Source: Phoronis ovalis (Eukaryota > Phoronida > Phoronidae). Taken from it: 20,900 nt of DNA. Position 1 is the stretch's first letter; every line of letters starts with the position of its first letter. A program made the position numbers and the translations under genes. Below are positions 16,501-20,900 of this stretch, one piece after another. The notes under the pieces are model-generated. The model saw nothing but the letters and a program-made list of their open reading frames with translations, made no database searches and was not told the origin of the DNA. Location of the stretch: contig JAOXYB010108936.1 in the NCBI GenBank assembly GCA_028565635.1, positions 1 through 20,900 of the forward strand, read 5' to 3'.

Positions 16501-19500
16501 TAATTATAAGTTAAAATGCGATCATAAGCTCCTCATTTGATTACGTTTATACTATCATGATACTTATTAATTACAAAATTCTAAATAATAAACTGTATTC
16601 ATTCTTATACGACTGTAGATATGTATATATTAAGACATGGTGTGGTTATTATATTTTGATGATCGTGGAACATGAAAGATCATGCAGTAAAATTCGGTCA
16701 AATATTGAGCAGTAAACATACTTATATAATTATATATTGTGCATAAAATATTAATGATTTCCGCTGCAATTTTCAATGTGGTTAAATTTAGGTAGATTTC
16801 ATGCATATGATTGCTTGTGTAACATATTGTTTTACTAATTACTTGAATGATAATTAGACTTGATTAACAGGTGCGACAATTCACCTGTTACTACTTTATG
16901 TGGTACATTGAAATTAACAGTCTACGTGTGTGTGTGTGTGAAATTTTCCCTTTTTATATGACAATTTTATTTGGACAAGCATATAGATTTTTGAATTACC
17001 AACTCTACAATTACAATTTTTTTTTGACAAGCTCTTTATTCCTCATGAATCATTTAGAAGAAAACTCATACTGCATATGCTGTGATGAATCCCCGGGTAT
17101 GACTATCTATAAACAGTGATTAGAATCTATTAAGAATATAATATTTAAGTAGAATATAGTTTGTAGCAATACTAAGTAGTACTAAACCAGAAAGGACTTG
17201 AGGAAGCTTAGTGAATACAAGGCGTGATCCGTAATGTATAGCATCATTGACTTGTATGTCAATAAGTTGTTCAAAAAATATAACTCCCTATTTATTAAGT
17301 AACTCCTGTTTAAAAGTTGTTCAACTGAATGATAATTTACAAATTGGTTTGCAACATTTAGTTACTCCCATTTACCGCAGTAACTTATCAACTTATAATT
17401 AAATACAACATAGTGTGAATCCATTATTATCATTAAGCTATATAGAATGAGGAGTATCTCCACAAATATCAAGTCTCTCACTAAATTGTGTTGCCATAGC
17501 AATCTTGTAAATGAATAGATTATCTTCTTTTAACAGACTCTCGTAATAAGTATTACTTGTTAGTTGTAGTACACGTAACACCACGTCTTGACTCTGCAGG
17601 TATACGGCACGGGACTTATATGGGGTGATGAAATTAATAAGCCCCCTTTAATTGCGAAAATAATTAATTATTCCATAAAATTATGACAGAAAAAACTTTA
17701 AAAGCCAATTAAATTACAGTTTCCTCCAGAGGGAATGGTCAGTAAATTAAGAGTTCATGGCATGATATTAAATTAATATTTCACTAAGAGGTTCTCTAGA
17801 TATTTAAAGATAAATTCTCAAAGGAAAGAGTTGATTTAATTACTTCCGAAAATATGCTTTAATTATTTAAATTATAATTTTTCAAAAGCGCCAATTTGAC
17901 CAGATAGTTATTCCCCCTCTTGTGAAATTTGAATAGTTTTGTAGATGTATCATGAATGAAATGAACATTTTCTTCCTATAATCCTATATGTGACGTGGAG
18001 TGCTATCTACGAGTGACTCGGTTCAAACTAATTAAATTCATAATTGTAAAACAGAAGTTCTCAATCATATAAAAAACGCAATTAAAACATTCTAAACTGA
18101 TAAAACTGTCGCATATAAACCCGCATAAGATTAGTGTTCGTCCTTATTATATTCCAATTATTTTGAAAATATCTACAGTAGAATGACTGTAAATATCTGT
18201 GTGTGTGCGATTTGCTTATTAAATATGTAAAATGCCACAGCAAGGGGTCACAAGGAAATGAGACATATATGTTTTTAATTAGTGCTTTTATTTTGAAAGA
18301 AAAGCTACTACAGAGAATAAATTTCCCACTGTTAAAATATGTAATTCAGAGTCAGACATCCTTGTCTAGAGCATGGCATTGTAATCGTTTGCTCTTGTAA
18401 TAAGATTAAAAAGTTCAAACAAGATTAAAAGTAATTACACTGCATAAAGCGAGTAAATATGTCTAAATCCATTGTTAGCATAGAATAGGCGATAACATTA
18501 TCAATAATTTAACTCCATACCTTATTACGTATATTTTTTTATTGGCACGTTATTGACGACAAAATGATAAGATGTATATAACAGCTTGCTATGTAATTTT
18601 GATTTATACGTCAGAAGGATTCAAGCAAATTCGAAATAAAACATTAAGTTTACATAACCAGAGCAAGTTTTATCTCTACGACGTCTATGAACGTTGGCGC
18701 ATTATCTTGTTTTCGTACATGTAAATTGCTCAAAATGTTTTAAATCCCATCAAATCCTTTTTAACCAAATTCATCTATCCTTAATTCACTTTATATCTCT
18801 TTTTGCAAAAACAAAATCTTAAATACATATAGCGATGCGTGTTAATAGGTCCATAACGAAACGCACCGAATAGTCCTTATTTCGTACTCTGTAGTATTTG
18901 TATTAAGGATCTTATCTAGATTTTATAACTTAGTATCATTACTGTGCAATAGTCCATTATTTTAGTTAAGAATTTATTTATCTTATTTAGAAACAATTAT
19001 AAAGTTTACAAAGTGGGCGGGGAATTTGACATTGACGCCCTGTTAGTCCTGATAAGACTTATAGGAGATTTTAAATCAGATTTTCATTAGTAATATGCAA
19101 GTCGGAAATCATACATCCTTCTGTCAGTTTTTAACATTTCCAAGTTATCAATGAAGTCATTGCCTGTGATTTTCGAGTTTCATTTCACAAAGAAATAACA
19201 GGTAAACTAATTTCCTCTCGTGAATTAATTTCATTTATGTTGTGAACAAATAATTTATAGCTATAATATCGTGTTTTCCCACAAGGGCAGGCCAATCAAT
19301 ACAAAACCGCTACAAAGAGTTGTCTAAAATCAACAAGGAAGTATTGGAAATTCGGCATCATCTAGAATCTTAGTTTAAAATTCACATATGTATAGCATCG
19401 TTGAAAACTGTTTAGCGACCGAGAGGCTAGCCCTACAAGAGTAATTTTTTATTCGAATAAAACTAGAAAAGTTCCTGATGTTGGTACGATGTTAGCCGGG

Positions 19501-20263
19501 ATGTTAGATCTGTTTTCAAGCATACTCCTGTATACTGTTTCTAGACAAGTGTCCTAAATAAAGATCAGTTCTGGAATTATCTATTATCAAATTTGTCCAG
19601 CCTGGCACGTTATAAAATAGTTTGATATTTACTTTTAGCAAAGCTTGGCCAGTACTAGAACATATTTGGCAATGCAATGAACATCGTCAGAAAATTTCGG
19701 CAAATAAAGCTTTATGGCCTTAAACTTACCTGAGCATCATTTTCGTCTACATCATTTAAAAATGTTGCAATGCCCGCTCGCACCCTATTCTTAAAACCTC
19801 TGACTGTTCCTTTGGTACTAATTAATGGCTGCTCCTCTATAGTTCTTGGATTTAAAACATCTCTTCTTCCCGCAAATGTTCCTTCTTTAATAATTCCCTC
19901 TGTTGGCTTTGGGATATGCCCGTTCTCTTTCACAAAATATTTCTCTTCAGTTTTATTAACTTCATCCCTGTCAATACCCCTCATCATGTCAGGGCAACTT
20001 TGTTGCTTAAGTGAAACACCATTCATGTGAAAAAATTCCTTTGGAAGTCTTCCTCTTTTTGATGGTGTCAAATACGTGGTACCATCTGAGCGATAACCGT
20101 TCCTCTCTGAGATTCCATTCCGAAGCTGTACTAAATCGCGTTCTGTGATCGCGCTTATTTTTTTCTTCATTTTCGCAGACAACGGACGTAATATAGGTTT
20201 TGAATCGCGATCGAATACGTATTTTAGCTCCTCCTTACTGTGTAAACCAATAGGCTTTGTCAT
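13322..20263 (-). CDS. GRXCR1: GRXCR1-like glutaredoxin domain-containing cysteine-rich protein, complete, four exons
   Basis: Coding exons are 20263-19730, 15017-14781, 13910-13845 and 13510-13322. All junctions are GT-AG in phase 0, giving 341 residues; human GRXCR1 is about 290. Order: disordered basic/Ser-rich N-terminus (1-150), a conserved linker GTVRGFKNRVRAGIATFL (about 151-168), a glutaredoxin-like domain (about 183-275) and a C-terminal domain with four CxxC pairs (C287/C290, C298/C301, C322/C325, C333/C336) that resembles the zinc-binding DnaJ Cys-rich fold. The glutaredoxin site has Ser195 where a catalytic Cys is expected, while the I246-P247 loop and G257-G258 are kept. So it is probably a structural or binding protein, not a thiol oxidoreductase. 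In vertebrates GRXCR1 acts in actin-rich stereocilia of hair cells. A role in invertebrate sensory or microvillar cells is inference. Confidence 0.9.
13511..13844 (-). other. GRXCR1-like intron 3
   Basis: The 334-bp AT-rich intron runs from gtaagt (13844) to TTATTAG (13511). I see nothing functional inside. Confidence 0.7.
13845..13910 (-). CDS. GRXCR1: GRXCR1-like exon 3
   Basis: The 22-codon phase-0 exon lies between TTTTACAG and ACA|gtaagt and encodes GTKELEVLNETGELRKILQH and FT. It supplies the second Gly of the 'LGG' turn and the family's L-N-E-[ST]-G-E-L helix (vertebrate 'LSMNESGEL'). It is too short to show as an open frame by itself. Confidence 0.92.
13911..14780 (-). other. GRXCR1-like intron 2
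   Basis: The 870-bp AT-rich intron runs from gttagt (14780) to TTTTACAG (13911). I see no gene or strong repeat in it. Confidence 0.7.
14781..15017 (-). CDS. GRXCR1: GRXCR1-like exon 2 (glutaredoxin-like core)
   Basis: The acceptor TTTGTTTCAG precedes 15017 and the donor GGG|gttagt follows 14781. The 79 codons cover strands and helices of the glutaredoxin fold: GKIIVYLTSMSIIRKTHEQC, a basic helix, YEERDVYM, and EVEIPKIFADGHLLG. The usual CxxC/CxxS site is replaced by S-M-S-I. Cys206 is retained at the position of a conserved family Cys. Confidence 0.92.
15261..15320 (-). repeat. 60-nt imperfect hairpin inside GRXCR1-like intron 1
   Basis: The arms are 15261-15283 and 15298-15320 with a 14-base loop. 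Read on the gene's minus strand, 20 of 23 positions are Watson-Crick pairs, one is G-U, and two are mismatches (C/C and U/U). The plus-strand RNA would fold less well (three mismatches). The size is near that of a small pre-microRNA, but a tiny palindromic element is equally possible. I recognise no known microRNA. Confidence 0.6.
16361..16392. repeat. 16-bp tandem duplication
   Basis: CAGAATGCACATAATA occurs twice, head to tail, with no mismatch. It is a local duplication in the intron and no function is suggested. Confidence 0.85.
17590..17960. promoter_or_regulatory. Possible intronic enhancer, TAATTA-rich
   Basis: Several homeodomain-type cores (TTAATTGC, AATTAATTA, CAATTAAATTAC, TTAATTAC) cluster here around less AT-biased blocks such as TTTCCTCCAGAGGGAATGG and AAAGCGCCAATTTGACC. 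The mix looks different from the surrounding low-complexity intron. This is weak: AT-rich DNA makes TAATTA common. Confidence 0.2.
19730..20263 (-). CDS. GRXCR1: GRXCR1-like exon 1 (start codon, disordered N-terminus)
   Basis: It starts with ATG at 20263-20261, with A at -3, and is preceded by in-frame stops. It ends GCTCAG|gtaagt, a consensus donor. The 178 residues begin MTKPIGLHSKEELKYVFDRD, are rich in Lys, Arg, Glu and Ser with little order, and end with the family's conserved KGTVRGFKNRVRAGIATFLN before the glutaredoxin domain. Confidence 0.9.
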
Positions 20264-20500
20264 GATTCCTCTTAAATAGGTTGACTAGCAAAACTTATCA
20301 TTATTATCTCTACATCGTGTCAGGTGTGACTAGGAGACTTCATACCTTTAATGATAACAGATTCACGTGACTTTGACGTCAATATCTCTCAATTGAGTAG
20401 GAAATAAAATCAATGTTCGAGCAGAAGCGCGAAAATTAAAAAAGATCATATACACAGTAGAAGAAATTGTTGCTGTTTTAGTTTTTAGATAGAGGATAAA
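20264..20500 (-). promoter_or_regulatory. Putative GRXCR1-like 5' UTR/promoter with CRE, E-box and T-box half-site
   Basis: Upstream of the ATG are a perfect palindromic cAMP response element TGACGTCA (20374-20381), a CACGTG E-box within TCACGTGA (20363-20370), and AGGTGTGA (20322-20329), the T-box half-site. The first two are 4 bases apart. No TATA box sits at a convincing distance and the transcription start is not visible. The motifs are exact; their use is inference. Confidence 0.45.
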
Positions 20501-20730
20501 TATTATTTTAATTACTACAACCTTGTTTTGTTTGATTTCGGAACACTAAGGGCCTGAAGCATAATACGAAAACTTGTTGATGTGTAAAATATTGTAATCA
20601 TTCTATTTTTTCCTGAAAAAGTAGGAATACCATTATTTTCTTCATGGTAGATTAAATTGTGAATTTCGCTTTCTTCTTGCAATATATATATATAGATTAT
20701 CTCTGTAATATGGTGAAGTTGTATTCATTA

Positions 20731-20900
20731 GGCCCATTCAGACTTACGACTTAAAGCGCTTCACAATAGAGCACTTTATAATAATGCGCTTCAGCCTCTA
20801 GTGTGTACGCGATTAATTCGCTCCAAGAGCATTAAAATAAAGCGCATCAAGCAAAAATTAATCCTCTTCCCGAGGTGAATTAACTTTTTCCTGATGCGCT
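20731..20900. mobile_element. Left half of a foldback/MITE-like element cut by the window edge
   Basis: Beginning near GGCCCATTCAGACTTACGAC, the sequence is less AT-rich and repeats GCGC-containing words (AAGCGCTT, TGCGCTT, AAGCGCAT). Its last 60 bases form an imperfect hairpin: AGCGCATCA at 20841-20849 pairs exactly with TGATGCGCT at 20892-20900, AAAAATTAAT pairs imperfectly with GAATTAACTTTTT, and CCTC/GAGG close a TTCCC loop (20867-20871). This suggests a long palindromic element centred near 20869, with the mirror arm beyond the window. The family is not identified; the GGCCC end recalls some hAT-type MITEs. Confidence 0.5.

Larger units (their letters stand above)
15018..19729 (-). other. 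GRXCR1-like intron 1 (4.7 kb)
   Basis: The large first intron runs from gtaagt (19729) to TTTGTTTCAG (15018). It holds the hairpin at 15261-15320, a 16-bp tandem duplication of CAGAATGCACATAATA at 16361-16392, a short (GT)n run near 16926-16940, and TAATTA-rich sequence around 17590-17960. I see no coding exon of another gene on either strand; the scattered short open frames are AT-rich and overlap each other. Confidence 0.65.

Noticed and set aside
20683-20694. (AT)n run near the right edge
   Set aside because: It is an ordinary dinucleotide repeat in AT-rich DNA.

Overview
The window is animal nuclear DNA. It is AT-rich, the genes are split by GT-AG introns, and both recognisable genes belong to bilaterian families. 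The glutaredoxin-like gene carries Ser-Met where I recall vertebrate GRXCR1 having a Cys, a form I associate with protostomes. With the diffuse, element-rich introns this suggests a protostome invertebrate, possibly a mollusc. The species cannot be fixed from sequence alone.

Left part (159-10046, + strand): nine exons, open at the 5' end, encode the last ~794 residues of a homologue of CRACD (KIAA1211, the capping-protein-inhibiting regulator of actin dynamics; DUF4592 family). Every junction keeps the reading frame. Landmarks are a basic LFGGKK patch, an 'ADSVF' block like the vertebrate 'HDSIF' block, a capping-protein-interaction-like HKLSVRPK motif, a Lys/Glu/Ser-rich disordered exon with two Pro-x-Trp motifs, and a short C-terminal exon. 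Its introns hold a near-perfect 47-nt palindrome (1929-1975), a diverged duplicated repeat (3683-4046), a 57-bp tandem array (5491-5790) and a 495-bp inverted-repeat transposon remnant with a target-site duplication (5870-6364).

Middle (10047-13321): AT-rich sequence between the two convergent genes. It holds the CRACD 3' UTR with two AATAAA signals and an unidentified, apparently frameshifted minus-strand coding remnant (11856-12232) followed at once by an AATAAA.

Right part (20263-13322, - strand): a complete four-exon GRXCR1-like gene of 341 residues, with a disordered N-terminus, a glutaredoxin fold lacking the catalytic Cys, and a C-terminal domain with four CxxC pairs. Its 4.7-kb first intron contains a 60-nt hairpin. 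Upstream of its ATG are a perfect cAMP-response-element palindrome, a CACGTG E-box and a T-box half-site. The last 170 bases look like the left half of a foldback element cut by the window edge.

Both genes belong to families that act on the actin cytoskeleton: CRACD through capping protein, and GRXCR1 in actin-filled stereocilia of vertebrates. They lie tail to tail. From memory, their human counterparts are both on chromosome 4, so the linkage may be old. No prokaryote-type or wholly new system is visible.
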